From Pisolithus tinctorius (taxonomy: Eukaryota; Basidiomycota; Agaricomycetes; Boletales; Pisolithaceae), in contig JANFAH010000036.1 in the NCBI GenBank assembly GCA_024663395.1, positions 248,001 to 312,000 of the forward strand: 64,000 bases of DNA. The letters run 5' to 3'. This document shows, piece after piece, positions 40,833 through 53,324 of the stretch. The notes beneath the pieces were generated by a model, which ran no database searches, was not told the DNA's origin, and saw nothing but the letters and a program-made list of their open reading frames with translations. The position numbers were made by a program, and so were the translations under genes. Every line of letters begins with the position of its first letter. The first letter of the stretch is position 1.

Positions 40833-43800
40833 TCTGTTGTCACGCTCTCAGCTGTGACTGCTAAGATCTGCTTTTGGTCTGCAGCCTCGCTCCCTGCAGC
40901 TACAGCGACGGTTTTGCATGTACTACCCGCAGTCTCCTAATACTTTACTATAATACGAATTCCCTCCACTAATTTACCTGCAACATCCACAAGCGTTCAG
41001 TCAACATTGTATTCAGGCTCCGCTCCAATCGGTCGTCAGTAGACCGTGATTCGGAGTCCTGGCGCAAAGTGTTACTTTATTTAGGCACGCCGCGTGGTTT
41101 CACACGTGTGGTTTCATGAGGCAACTTTGGTAGGTAGACCCAAGCACCTTCCCAGCCACTTTGGTCCGGGGTTGCCTAGGGTGTAAGGAAAAATCCAAAT
41201 GGCTGTGCCTACTAGGTCTACTTCACCGCTACTCCTCTCGTGCTAAGTACTAAGGGGACTCATCTATGCAAGCGACTAGGAACCCTCCCGTCCGTTCATT
41301 ATACAACCTTTATACTGATGTCATGGTACTCTGCATCCAAATGGACGATAGATTGAGGAGTATGCGTTAAGTAAGTGCAAGAATTCTTTGTCCCAGACCT
41401 GCCGTATGTTTCGGGAGTGGGAGACCAGTGATTCATCACGCGTCATGTGCCACTCCGCGTATGCGGACTGTACGCCTCCCAGGCGTATTAGTTCCTCATT
41501 CATAAATAGGTGACATGGGTGGGTGGGAAAGACATGTTCCTATACCTGGGACGGGCAGCGCTGGGAAGTCCAGCAGAGATACCGGTAGGTACGCTCAATT
41601 TGCTTCTTACTGACGGGTTAACTGTAAAAGATCGTTTCCGCGCGTGTGCTGAGGCCCTTGATCTGAAGTACCTGACATGTCCAGTGGTAGGTGCGTGTGT
41701 CGAAGCCGTGTTCCTGCGTCAGCCCCCCTTGAGTGGTCGTGCCTTGGAACCAGGCTCTGATGATAAATCGGATGCAAATCCTGATGATGTACCCGAACGA
41801 TCAGTATGTATCCGATAACCACCTGCACGCAGTTCGAGGTTGATAGTTGGTTGTAGCAGGGAGCAACACATGATTTACAGAGTTGGTTACGTAGGCCCAT
41901 CACTCCCCGGCCTGTGGAGTTACAATGTGAAGCGTAGCCTTCTGGACCAGTTGAATCGGTGCGTCGAGGAATTCCCATGAAGACCCGACATGCTTGCAGA
42001 GACACTTAGTGATGGAACTCGGTCAGTATTCCGATCAACATGAAGGACTCCAACTAAGATTTGCGTGGTCAGCACTTCCGTGTGTTACCGTTTTTATGTG
42101 TCTCAGAAGTGCTGCTCTGCTGACGAGGTGAGTGGGGAATAGCAGAGCTGACAAGTCAGAGCCTGACAGACGACTTGGCTGGACTTGATCAGGTAGTGAG
42201 ACAGGATCCAGACAGTGAATGGGGTGGATGCAAGGGGTTCGGCGACACAGTCCAACTGGTTATTTCCGTTCGTTAGCTCATGTGCACCCCATGAAGGCAA
42301 TATTGCTAAATTGCATCCAAAACATTGTTGTTCCCACCTTGTCACTACAGTGTGGCAGCACTGGGACGGCGCGGGCTGGGCCAGCTAGATGAGGGTACCA
42401 CAATTACCAGACACGCTGTCCATTGCAGAGCAGCGTATGACGTACGTACATCTCCACCAAAGAATACTCTGCTTGAAGGTTGTCTTCATTTCTAGTGCAT
42501 GCCCTGGCGGGGGGGGAGGGGGCATCTCAAGTCGCGTCCACACCGTTAGGCACAAGCGCCTCCAGATATGACCCTACCTATGCATTACATAGCGTGGACG
42601 TCAACCTTCCGCAGCTTATTCCGTCCTGTAAACGTGGGCATATGTCATTTTTACATACCTCTTCTCGATGCGGCATCTGGATCGGGCGCGTGGTAGTATG
42701 GCATGCCATGGGATCATCGGATTGGCGATACATAGAACTCTGCGAATATTTTAACACGCCAACAAACGCCACAAGAGAGATATAGTACATGGGTGCTCTC
42801 CTACTGAATCATAATATAGATCAAGACTCTGCTGGGATGACTGTTATCAGAGCGACATGTTCGCAGGGACTACTGATGGTCGGACAGTCACGCGAAGTAG
42901 GTATCGTGCTTCGACCTTGTGACACACTTACCGTAATTTTTCAGTCGGACGCGTGGCAGGGTCCCAATTGATTCTAATTCCGACACGAGTCCGAGCCCTT
43001 GGGTCTGATTCTGATGTTGTGTCGTTAGTACACACCCCAGTGGGGAAGAGACCCTGACAGTGACAAGTTTCTCACATCTCCATCATTTCTATCCGCTTTG
43101 TTCAATGCGAACGAGTAGAAATGGTCGAAAAACGCGAGGAGCATCCAGATCCAGGATATTAATACATGGACCCGTTGGGAAAGTGAACCCGAACAGATGA
43201 ATGTAATCCGAGCACTCTGCAAGGTACTTACGTGTGGAGGGTTCGGAACGTAACGTGTAAGCACTCTCAGGTGATCGGCTGACGCGCTCTGGTGCTCTTG
43301 ATCACGAAGCTGATACCCTGAGACCCTTGGGGTGGAAGGAAGAGCGGCCGAGACTCCGAACCTGTACACGTGATAGCGTCGCGTCCAGCGGAAGTCATGT
43401 CATAGCCCGTGATCACTCGCCACACGTGTCAAGGGAGGCCAGTAAAGAGGCGTTATTGCTACGGTGGGCAGCACTCGCCCCGACAATGGTTTCCTACAAT
43501 ACCAAACCGTATCAGTTGGTCCGATAGCGCCGCATTGCGAACTTGTAACGTACGCTTCAAATAACTTACTCGGTAGCGCAGGAGAATAGAAAAGGGAGCA
43601 AGGAAAAAGATCAGTATGGACGCTTTTAGCTCCACCCCCCCGGAACGGTAAAAGTCACATCGTTCACCTGGGTGGTTGATGATTGCCTTAGCGGAGCCTA
43701 GTTAGATTGCCAGTCCCATTCGTAATTTGCTGACGATTCTGAAAATACATATTGAATTGTATGCTGCACAACTCGTATGATGGCACAATGTTGTCGGGTC

Positions 43801-46517
43801 GCTGTCGGGCCCAGAGCTTGTTCGTGTGGATCATACTGTCTTCCATTGGCCTTCCTGAGGACTTTGCGGTGTGATCTGCAATGACCACACGACGCGAGCA
43901 CTCATCTCCAGCGACCTACACACAATGTGAGTAGGCACAGAAGTATATTAAACCCATGTACACGTGGGCACGGCAACCACATTAGCACCAGCAATGCCCT
44001 GCAAAGAACCAGTACATCGTGTGTCAATTCCCGGCATTGAGAATACACTTCAGAATCGAACAGCGTCCTTGGCGTGAGACGTCAGTGATTGACACCTACT
44101 ACGTGGCACTCACGCTACTTACCAGTTCGCGAATCCGAAATTGGGATTGGTAGCATGGCGCGGCCCTGGCAAGGTTATCGTGGACTATACAGGAGCTCGC
44201 AAGGGCCCGAAGGATTGGAACTTGCGACCTGGTATAGCTTAGACTGTCTTAGGTTTGTAAAACTCGCGGGTGGGGCTTAGTCTGGCTTAGTGATCGGTTA
44301 TTAGCTTCAATCTTGCACTTTACGATGTCGGCATGTACTAAGGAGGGTGTCTCCGCTCAATCGTGGCAGTGAGAATCTAACGCAACAACGATGCTTGAGC
44401 TGGGAATAGATATGTCATTCACGAGATAGCACATACATTACATGGACGTACACTGACATATAGCGCTCTCAAGATTTATATAAATAAATACATACCTATC
44501 AAGTGCTAAGGGGTACACCATGCAAGCGCGTGACGTGAAAGATGGGTGGATGATGGGATGATGAATAAACGTCGATGTGTCATTGAAAACTTGTTGGATG
44601 TCTAGGCTTCATATTGTGGCAGATTGCATCCACACGTCCTGACTGAGGCTGACATCTCAGCATGTTGGATAGTCGTGGAGAAAACGGTGGGTGTGTAGTT
44701 TCACTCGCGGAAACTGTGCACTACTAGAATTATTGAGGAGCTCCATACTTACGGGGGAGCCACACATACTTTAACGGGTGACGGGCTGTAAAGGGTGGAC
44801 GAAGGTTTGAACTCCGCTTGAATCGTTTCATTGTGTCCTGGCAAACCTTGAGCTTGAATTTCCAAGACAGGATGATGCATCCAACCCTCGTCGCACCCAT
44901 TTTGTGGCAGGTGCTTTTCCACCCCTCTTGTCGCTGAGTAGTCTTTTATGACATACAGTCGTCCGAACATTCCACCGAACGTCAAAGTGTATTTGGATGT
45001 GATCTCCATCCGTAAACGTTTCATTTCGCATTTCGGGCGCAAAGAAGCAATGAGTAATTTAGGGTAATTTTATCTGTCAACTTATCAACTTGACGGGTGA
45101 CCACATTAATGGTGACCTTCCACCCCGTTCCACGCGGTAGGGCCGTAATCCCGTCGAGCCGCGTTGCTCCAATGCCTTTTCTGGCGGCGAGGTTGGTGAT
45201 AAGTTTGATCGGCGTAGTGCCACCATTCCTACTTACTTGAGCATAGCGTCCTCGTGTAACATCGTAATATCTCACGAAAAAGATGAAGTTTGCCCCTCAG
45301 TGCGTCAGTTTCTAGGAATTATTATTCCGCCTCCCTCACCTACCGCGATCGTCAGCGCTGCGTGGGCTTTCCGAGCCTTTCCGCCAATTATTATGGACAT
45401 ACAAAAAGAGGTCCCAATTCGGCGGAATCTTGACCTTGCGAGGCCATCTATCAATTAATCATGAATGAACACACCAGAACACCATTTACTTATTTGTGTG
45501 CAACCATCACCGATTTTGGCGTATGGACTGCTGCGTTTTGCTGGTTCCGGAAAATTGGGCGAACGATCATCATGAATGATGCATCGCTTTTTCGACAATG
45601 AAGATTGTTGGGGAGAAGACGGCGCCGCACCTGCGCGGAGGCTGGCAGTCGCAGTGCGTGGTATTATTTCGGCTGAAAATGCTATTACCGCTTCCATCCC
45701 GTGCGCGCACTGGTAATAATATTAATGCCGTCCTCGTCTTTACCAGTCAAGCTCTGACGAACAGAGCAAACCGAATCTTGAATGAATTTTCCGATTTAAT
45801 TTCGCTTGACAAGAATTTGGCATGGTTCCTGGAGGAATCATACGTAATCCTTTTGTCATGGACTAATCACACTGACGAACAAAGTTGGCACATGGAGTGA
45901 CCCATTTGGCGACCTCCTTCAACCTACTGAACTGGGCCCAGCTGCAAATTTGCCTTCCACATTTCGGAAACGAAAATGCTACTGGCGCACCTTGCGACGG
46001 CGCACATGAATTCCTTGAGCTAGTCTGGATCGTACTGACGTTTTGTTGCCCTGCAAATGCGAAAGCATGTGTATAAAGTCGCCCTCCATATTAGGAAATC
46101 TTGATAGATATTGCACTATAGGCTTGACAGCCCACCAGATTGACCGGAAGCAGTGCGAGATCTCTCGGTAAGCATGCAGATTCCGATGGACTGTTTTGCC
46201 AGACTATTTGAGGTATTCTTTATTACTACCTATCACCCCGAAGGCGCGCTAATGGACACACGCCCATAGCGTTCATTTTTCCCGGGACGCACTACGGGTC
46301 ACATTTGACCCCGTCCTTTGGTTCCTCTCTCCATTTTGCTCTGGGTCCAATTACTAGATATCCTTTTCATTTTTACCCTCTCGTTATATTTTCCCCTCGC
46401 ACATTGCCGGTGTAGTTGATGCTTTGAACATAGGCCTTCAGCCCAAATTGAGATCGCTGCACGCTCGTTTGTCGCCCTCTTCTTTGTTTATTGGTTAACC
46501 CGTTATATATCCACTGG
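40833..46517. other. Long gene-poor stretch
   Basis: 5.7 kb with only short, unrelated open frames on both strands (none above 132 codons). No domain, tRNA or clear repeat is recognised. Some kinase 5' sequence may lie just above 40832. A G-rich run (ggcggggggggaggggg) is at about 42506-42522. Confidence 0.45.
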
Positions 46518-48659
46518 ATGTCATCCACCCCACCAGGCAGAGCCCCGCCGAAGAGTCCTCAAACAACACCCTCGACGCACGACACTCGAGCATCGGCATC
46601 ATCCTCACAGCACCTGACCCACCACGACGCCCAAACGCAGCAGCCACGTCATATCCGAGGCGATTCGTCTTCCATTCTTCAGAGTTCATCAACTGAGCCC
46701 ATTACCGCAACCACACATCCCATACACCCCTTCATTTCCATCACTAGCCAGGGTACTTCCCTTCTCAGCGAAGAAGACGTAAGCAACAGTACCAAGCGCT
46801 TGTCTAAAAGACCACGCACCGGCCTGAAGCGATCCGCTGCAGATATGGATGCTGCCGAGCGGGCCTCTTCTTCTTCCGAGTCCTCTCATTCCCACAGCGG
46901 CATGGTTGGCGACGAAATCGAGCCTGAGCGCAGCCAGCAGTCCGAGATATCCTCCACTGCCCACGCCGAGCCGCCTCCTAAGAAGAAGCGTACACGCACT
47001 TTGACGACTCCACATCAGTCTGCCGTACTCCATGCGCTGCTCGCTAAGGTGGGTTTTTGCTTGGATTAAGTGTTTTCAGGCTATAGTATTCTACCCTGAC
47101 CGTGTTGACTAGTCACGATTCCCTACTACTGCTATGCGCGAAGAAGTTGGCCGGCAGATCGGGCTCAGTGCTCGCAAAGTGCAGGTATCTGTCATCCAAC
47201 TGACTGTGCCTCGAGTGTGCCATGCTAACTATCCAAAATTTTTCATTTTTTGCAATCCTGACCCCCTTTTCCACGTGGCGTAGATATGGTTCCAAGTGGG
47301 TTTTCAACCCTTTTTTTTCCCCACTGTTGTATTCATGTTTCTCTCTCTCTCTCTTTCTCTTATCAGAATCAAAGGCAAAAATCTCGGCGACCACAAGGTA
47401 GCAGCGCAACTGGCGGGGAATCTGCGCATCTTTCACAACCTGCCCAGTCGGCTTCGGGCTCGTCTTCGGGGTCATTGCCAAACACGAGTATCTCAGCTCC
47501 CTCGGCGTCCTCCACTTTTACCCCCCCGCGAAGCGGCACCAACGTATCACACTCCCAACCCTCCCCGCCGCCGCCATTGTCTTTATCTTCGGATGTTTCA
47601 CTTGCCAGTGGTCCCAGTGTATCGAGCGTCGTTCCCGTAGCAAGGTCTGGGTGGCCCGCTAGCTCTCCATCGTATCAGCATCGCCCCCCTACATCCGCCC
47701 TAGAATGGGAGGCAGCGCACTTTCCTTCTTCGAGTATTCAAGGTTTACCCACACCATCTCACGTTTCATGCCCGCCTCACTCGCAGCCCTCCCGCGAGTC
47801 CGTGGTGCATGGTGGGACCCCTGGGATGACGCCTCGTGTTCCTGTCATCATCACCACACCTCTTACAAGAGACGCATCATTGTCGTTGCAGCAGGCTTTC
47901 CAACTGGACGATACAGATGCAGGCGCTTCGTTGTCTGGCTCTCGTAGTACAGGGAGGGTTCTTCCACCGATCAATATCAGCAATTGGGATCGTCCATTGC
48001 AGCAATCACAGCAGCGCAACAGTCATAGCCCCAGTTCCACCAGCGGTGGTGGTCCTGTGGGTCCTAACATCTCGGCAGTGAGGCCATTCCCATCGCGTAC
48101 TGGGCCTCTAGCATCGCCCTCCCAGCTACCAGTAAACGTCCAGGGTACTGGCAGGAGCAGCGGTACTGTAGCTGCAGGGTCGAGGCTGGCAGATATCCCA
48201 GCACCATTTACGTTGCAGCCTCAGCCCCAGTGGGATCCACGGGCGTTTACACCACAGCCTCGACCCAATTTTTCCTCCTGGATTGGGGGCCCTGTGTCGT
48301 CTTCGCCGTCGGTGAGCACTAGTGCGTACTATCCTCGTCCAGCTAGACAGAGCTTCTCTTCGTTTGGCGGGTTTCCATCGGGTGAACATGTTGGTAGTGA
48401 ACCCCGTGCCCTTTCACCTGGGCCGTCACCTGCGACGTCGTCGTCCCGTGCCCCCGGTATCGGTGGAGGCATGCATCAACATTCGCTTTCAGCGGGCGCT
48501 CCAATTCCCTCGTCCTCGGTTCCGATATCGCGATCGTTTGCGGTCCCTGGCGTGAGTGGCAGGGAACAGCAGCGCTTTCATATTCTGTCACCAACGACGC
48601 CTCACTCTCTTCCGTATCGGCGGCAAACGACCCCGAACGAGGGGGGAAAGCAGGGGTAA
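46518..48659 (+). CDS. Homeodomain transcription factor
   Basis: Exons 46518-47048, 47113-47184, 47284-47295 and 47367-48659; 635 aa. The start is the ATG in ggATGTCATCC. The homeodomain spans about residues 155-213, assembled over four exons: KKKRTRTLTTPHQ, FPTTAMREEVGRQIGLSARK, then IWFQ and NQRQKSRR. It has the helix-3 signature WFxNxRxK of DNA-binding homeodomains and typical 60-residue length, not the longer TALE form. The third exon is only 12 nt and encodes exactly IWFQ. The N-terminus is Ser/Thr/Pro-rich with a basic patch PPPKKKRTR that can serve as a nuclear signal. The long C-terminal tail is Ser/Pro-rich and probably disordered. No divergent partner gene is seen. Confidence 0.92.
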
Positions 48660-50395
48660 TCGGTCGCTGCTATCTTTTCACCCCATATATTTTGATGTCA
48701 AACTCATTGGCATGGAGGTGCATCCTGAATCTATCTATCCTTTGCTGACTCCCTAAACCTATCGTAATATCTAATGGTTCTAAGCCATTCATATTTGCGC
48801 TGTTACACTATTCTTCTGTTGTTTTTTCTTGCATTCCTATGACTAACTGGCATGTTCCGCTATTATTATCATCGCCCACTTTACAATACTATAATGCATC
48901 CGTTCTTAACAACCAAACCTTTCACACATACAGAATTTATGCATACCGGTGGCGACCCTCATTCCTTTTTTTGTCCCTGTTTCCTTCCGTGGAGTGGTTA
49001 CGCGTGCAGGTGAGGGTGTTCCCCACACTTTCTTTCCACCTTGACGATTTACTACCCAGCAGTTATATCCGGATCCTGGCATTCCAGTACCTGCACTACG
49101 GCGAGTGGAAGCGTTCCCTACAAGTCACTCGCCTTCCCACTTACCTCCATCGTCATCGCAACGCATCGGTTTCAAGTCAGCTCCGGAATCCCTTGAATCC
49201 CACCATCTACTTGAGTTCTAGTTCGATCGCGCACCCCTTGATCCTCCAAAACAATATTGATAAACCAATTACTGCTTCCCTTATTTGCCGCCCTAATTAC
49301 CCCACCTGTTTTATCGATATTAAGTGTATGCTCGCGTCTACACCTCACATGCAAGATTGTCCGGTGGAGCAGATAGAAGTTTCCGAGCACCTTGCAGTGT
49401 TAATGTCCTTCTCAATACATACATTACATATAGCGTACATATCGAGTGTATTTATCATTTGAAAGAACGGACTAGGAACAGGGTTGAGGCGAGTGCGGGA
49501 ATAACTCGACGGGCCGCGCCTCAAGTATAGACGTGCGAATGGTTCGTTGTAACTTTTTTTATTCGCTCGGCTTCTGTTGTGTTCAAATCTGAGAGTGATC
49601 TTTGCGAATGTACTCATCATGTGCTCGTCCCCACCAGACGAACGGGTTAGGTTATCGTTCTGATGGCATGCATTAGCGGTCGGGACTGACTAGGTTAGAC
49701 TCCGATAAGTTCCATTGAGGCGCTGACCTCATGGCCATGTAGGCCCTACAAGGCTAGATAATAACGTTGGACATGACGACGGACGCACGGCTGGAGGATG
49801 ATGGCAATCCGATCGACGATCGTGAGTAGGAAGGCATTTGTCCCAGCACCACACTCTGTCACGCGTGTACGACCCTACGTATGACCGCCGCCGAAGGCTG
49901 GGGTACAGGATGACGTAGCACCTGGAACGACCTCACCACGTGTCCGTATGTCATGATGGCGGGTACCCTACGAGATATTCCAGTACATGACAGACCATGA
50001 CAGCCTTGGCCCGCACATATTACGCGGGGAACCGACTTAGCTGCGAAATGGAGAGATACACGAGATACGGTAGATCTCGTTCATGCACGAGTTTATTTGC
50101 TTAGTACCCCTGCGTACCGCACGCTTTTCAAGGATGGCGTGACGTCGGGTCGGCGGAATTATCAAAGCTGACAGGAGTCTTCTGAAATCGGTGTGAATAT
50201 GTCAGTACGTTACGTTACGTACAAGACGTGGTGCGCTACCTCGCAAGTAAACAAAGTGGATGAGCTGAACTTATGAATTAGCAAGGTGTAGCAAGGGTTT
50301 CCCGAACTTTCCCTCTCTCTGCGCTCTTAAGCCAGCTCCGCAAACGCTGTGTCGGGATCAAGTCGCTCAAGAAGTGGAGGAACTCCTGCTATTCG
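48660..50395. other. Intergenic space between homeobox and Topors-like genes
   Basis: Holds the 3' ends of two convergent genes. A 207-codon plus-strand frame at 48839-49462 has no recognisable domain and lies where the homeobox 3' UTR should be. Nothing else is supported. Confidence 0.45.
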
Positions 50396-53324
50396 TCATG
50401 AGTTCGACGGGCGGGAGGAGGAGCATCCAAGCAACTGAGAGGATGATGATGCCTTCGGCCTCGGCCTGTTAAGTAAAAATTGCTTCTGTTCCTCCTCTAG
50501 TCTTCGCAACAACACTGAGCGCATATCTGAAGCCTCCGACGGGCCTACGAGAGCCAGTGCTTGCGCAATGTCTGCGACGGAGCCCTCCGCGGCGACAGGA
50601 GATTTCGCGTTCGTGCTGGGCTCTGAGGGATGGCAGCGAGGACTCGATGCACCATGAGAGTGTGTCTCTCGATCTTTTTTCTCATCCTCGGGACGCTCTA
50701 GAGCAGACGAGCGAGACGATGGAACAGGAGAGTTGGACGAAGGCACAAGCAGCGAAGGTGGCATGCTAGTGTCTCCCTCTCGCACAAGACGTTTCCGAGA
50801 CATCGTTGCAGCAGCACTACATGCTCCCAATTGCGGGTCACGACCACCTGGCCCGTCTTGCAGGGGCCGAACAGGGCTGTCACGCCGTCGAGGGGGGTGC
50901 CGCAAGTGGGCTAGGACGCACTCTCGCAGCGTGCCACGCAACCCCCTGGAGAGGCTCTTGTCACTAAGTTCACGCGGGGGACCTTTAATCGGCAAAGCGG
51001 TCTGGCAAGGCTCTTGTTCATGGACTCTCGTGTTATTCGTCGATGTGGGAAGGTTGCAAATCGTGGGTGCGTATGCCATTGCTGATATATTGTCCGTGGA
51101 GGTATGCACAGCTTCCTTCGCCAAGCAAGACGATGAATCTACGAGGGTCATGTCGTTGGTTCTGGTAGTACCGGCGCTGAACATCATCGCTGAGCTTCCT
51201 CTACTCGGATCTTCTTTTTCCTTTTCTAGGCCTGTTCCTTGTGTTCCTTTTTCCCGTGCCTCGCCGTCGACAGCCTCTTCAGTCGCTGGATATGATAGGG
51301 TGACTATCTCCTTACGTTTCCCTTTGACATCTCCTCTATCCCTTATCGCCAACTGAATTGAAGGATCCGCGTTTAAATCGGGTTTGCTTGGTAAGAAAGT
51401 TTCGTCAATGAAATCGTTGGCGTGCACAGCCAGCGCGGATGGACGTGTACTGGGACATGTCTTCGAATCAGGCGTTCGCACGTGCTCCTTATCACGTGTA
51501 CAGTGGGACTCCTCCGCTTTCGGTTCACGAAACGAGTGAAGACGAGGTGAATTGCCGATGCTAGCGCTACCAACCCTAGCAGATGCGGGCGAGTATAGTG
51601 CAGGATCCCTACCTGAAGACGACGCACTGCGGTCTTCATCGTGCTCATCTTCCCAGTACTGGTTCGACTCTGAGGAGCTATGTCTGCGCTGCCTAGCATC
51701 TGGATGTGTGCCGGCACGCTGTTCCCGATGCGGTTGCGAGTGGAGTCGACCTCGGGAACGAGAGCTAGACCGGGACCGGGAACAAGAACGGGACCGAGAC
51801 CGATGCCGGCGGTACGAATGATACCGAGGGGAGTCGTCAGTCCACCGATTGCTTGCTTCAATGCGGTGGGGCGAAGGCAGATTGGGCGGGGTGTCGTACT
51901 AAATTTGTTGTAAGGATCACTAGTCGCATGAGCGCAAGCAAAATACGGGTATATACCTGCACTATCTGGTCATACATCACCAGATCCCGATACGGACTTC
52001 GGAGGTAGCAATATATCTCTTAGACACATAATTAATTTAGGTGTTTATAAAAACCAGCGCCAACTGAAGCTTACCATGTGCGAAGTGCTCGGCGTTGGGA
52101 TGACGGGCACCCTCCACGTATAGCTCGTCCATGTCCAGAAACTCAGCGAGAAGTTTGATAGCTGATTCGGACCGGATGTCAATGGATTTCATAAGGGAGA
52201 TTGTGAACATTGTGAGGAACTGCTCGGTTTTCCAGCGCACGGGAGTTTAGAGTTGGCAAGAAATCCATATGAGGGAACGTATGATCCAAAAAAAGCGGGC
52301 ACTCACGCACCTCAACATCCAGGTTAGGCCACACCCTGAGTTCGCGTCTCAGCCACATCATCATTCTACTGATTAAATCTGGAGACGAGGCGAACTGTGA
52401 GGGTGTCGGGAATGGTCGGTATCGAGTGTGTCGATTGGAAGCGACGTGCTGGGAAGGGGAAGCGTTTGCAGAGAAATGTGTACAACATAAGAATGAGAAA
52501 GACGGCACGGCGTTGTAGTATACCTTAGCATACAATCCCCACTCATACACCCACCTCCTCCTCGCAATCGCCTGTTCTAATTGTTCTTCTGCGCGTTCTT
52601 GTTCCTGCTCCTGAGGGGCCCTCCTACTTCCCCATTGTCGTTCTCTGCGTCTCCTGATAGTTCTCTGAAGCTGGCTCCTTTCACCTAGGTCTGAGCCAGC
52701 CTCTACAGCTGGACCGGAGGGAGCGGGAGATGAGGGTCGAGGTGGAAGGTAATACTTTTGATAGTCGTATTTCGAGCGGATATGGTGTATGAGATAGGAT
52801 CCTCCGGTGTCTGTGCTGGACGAGGAGTCGAATGGACGGTTACAGAGTGGACATTTACGGGATTGTTCTGTGATGGTTCAATACTGTATATCAGCACTGG
52901 GCTGAGGGGTCAAACAAAAGAGAAAGGCAAAAGAAGAGTGGAGAAGAGAGAAGAAAATAGGAGAATGTGGAGGGACGGTCCACGCACCAGCCCATAGCAA
53001 AATGCATTCGAAACAAAACTCGTGAGCACAGGTAGGGATAATCGCCCTGTCTAGAAAGGGTTGAAGACAGATTGTGCAATGCTCTTCCCATTCAAACCCA
53101 AGTTCTCCGCCATTTTCTACGGAATCGGAGCAGTGTGTATGTTTGGCGTCCTTATCATCATGAACAAGTTCTATGTCACCGTCATCACCCGAATGAACCA
53201 CATTGTTTCCGATGACTCCTCTAGCCCTCCACACTGACGCCCACGCATCCTCGGGAGAAGAAGGTTTAATGCGCTTCGGCTCGCGTTCTGACTCGTGCTC
53301 GAGTTCATCTTCCAGACGTCTCAT
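50396..53324 (-). CDS. Topors-like RING E3 ligase with RS-rich region
   Basis: Six exons: 53324-52988, 52867-52524, 52448-52311, 52219-52075, 52018-51957 and 51898-50396; 842 aa. ATG at 53322-53324 (MRRLEDELEHESE). RING domain CTICLQPFLDRAIIPTCAHEFC...CILLWAEQSRKCPLC split by intron 1, followed by RPFDSSSS...YLIHHIRSKYDYQKYYLPP as in Topors. Next comes a helical region RRRWVYEWGLYAKHV, LRRELRVWPNLDVEFLTMF and HFAHEIYCYLRSPYRDLV, conserved in fungal homologues. Then an arginine/serine stretch RSRSRSCSRSRSSSRSRGR and a long disordered tail. Human Topors is a nuclear ubiquitin and SUMO ligase with the same RING-then-RS layout; the same role here is inference. Confidence 0.9.

Noticed and set aside
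46518..48659. Homeobox gene as the mating-type A locus
   Set aside because: Only one homeodomain gene is present, without a divergently transcribed partner or the usual flanking genes, so I leave it as a general homeodomain factor.
48839..49462. 207-codon plus-strand ORF
   Set aside because: No domain or homologous motif; it lies in the expected 3' UTR of the homeobox gene.
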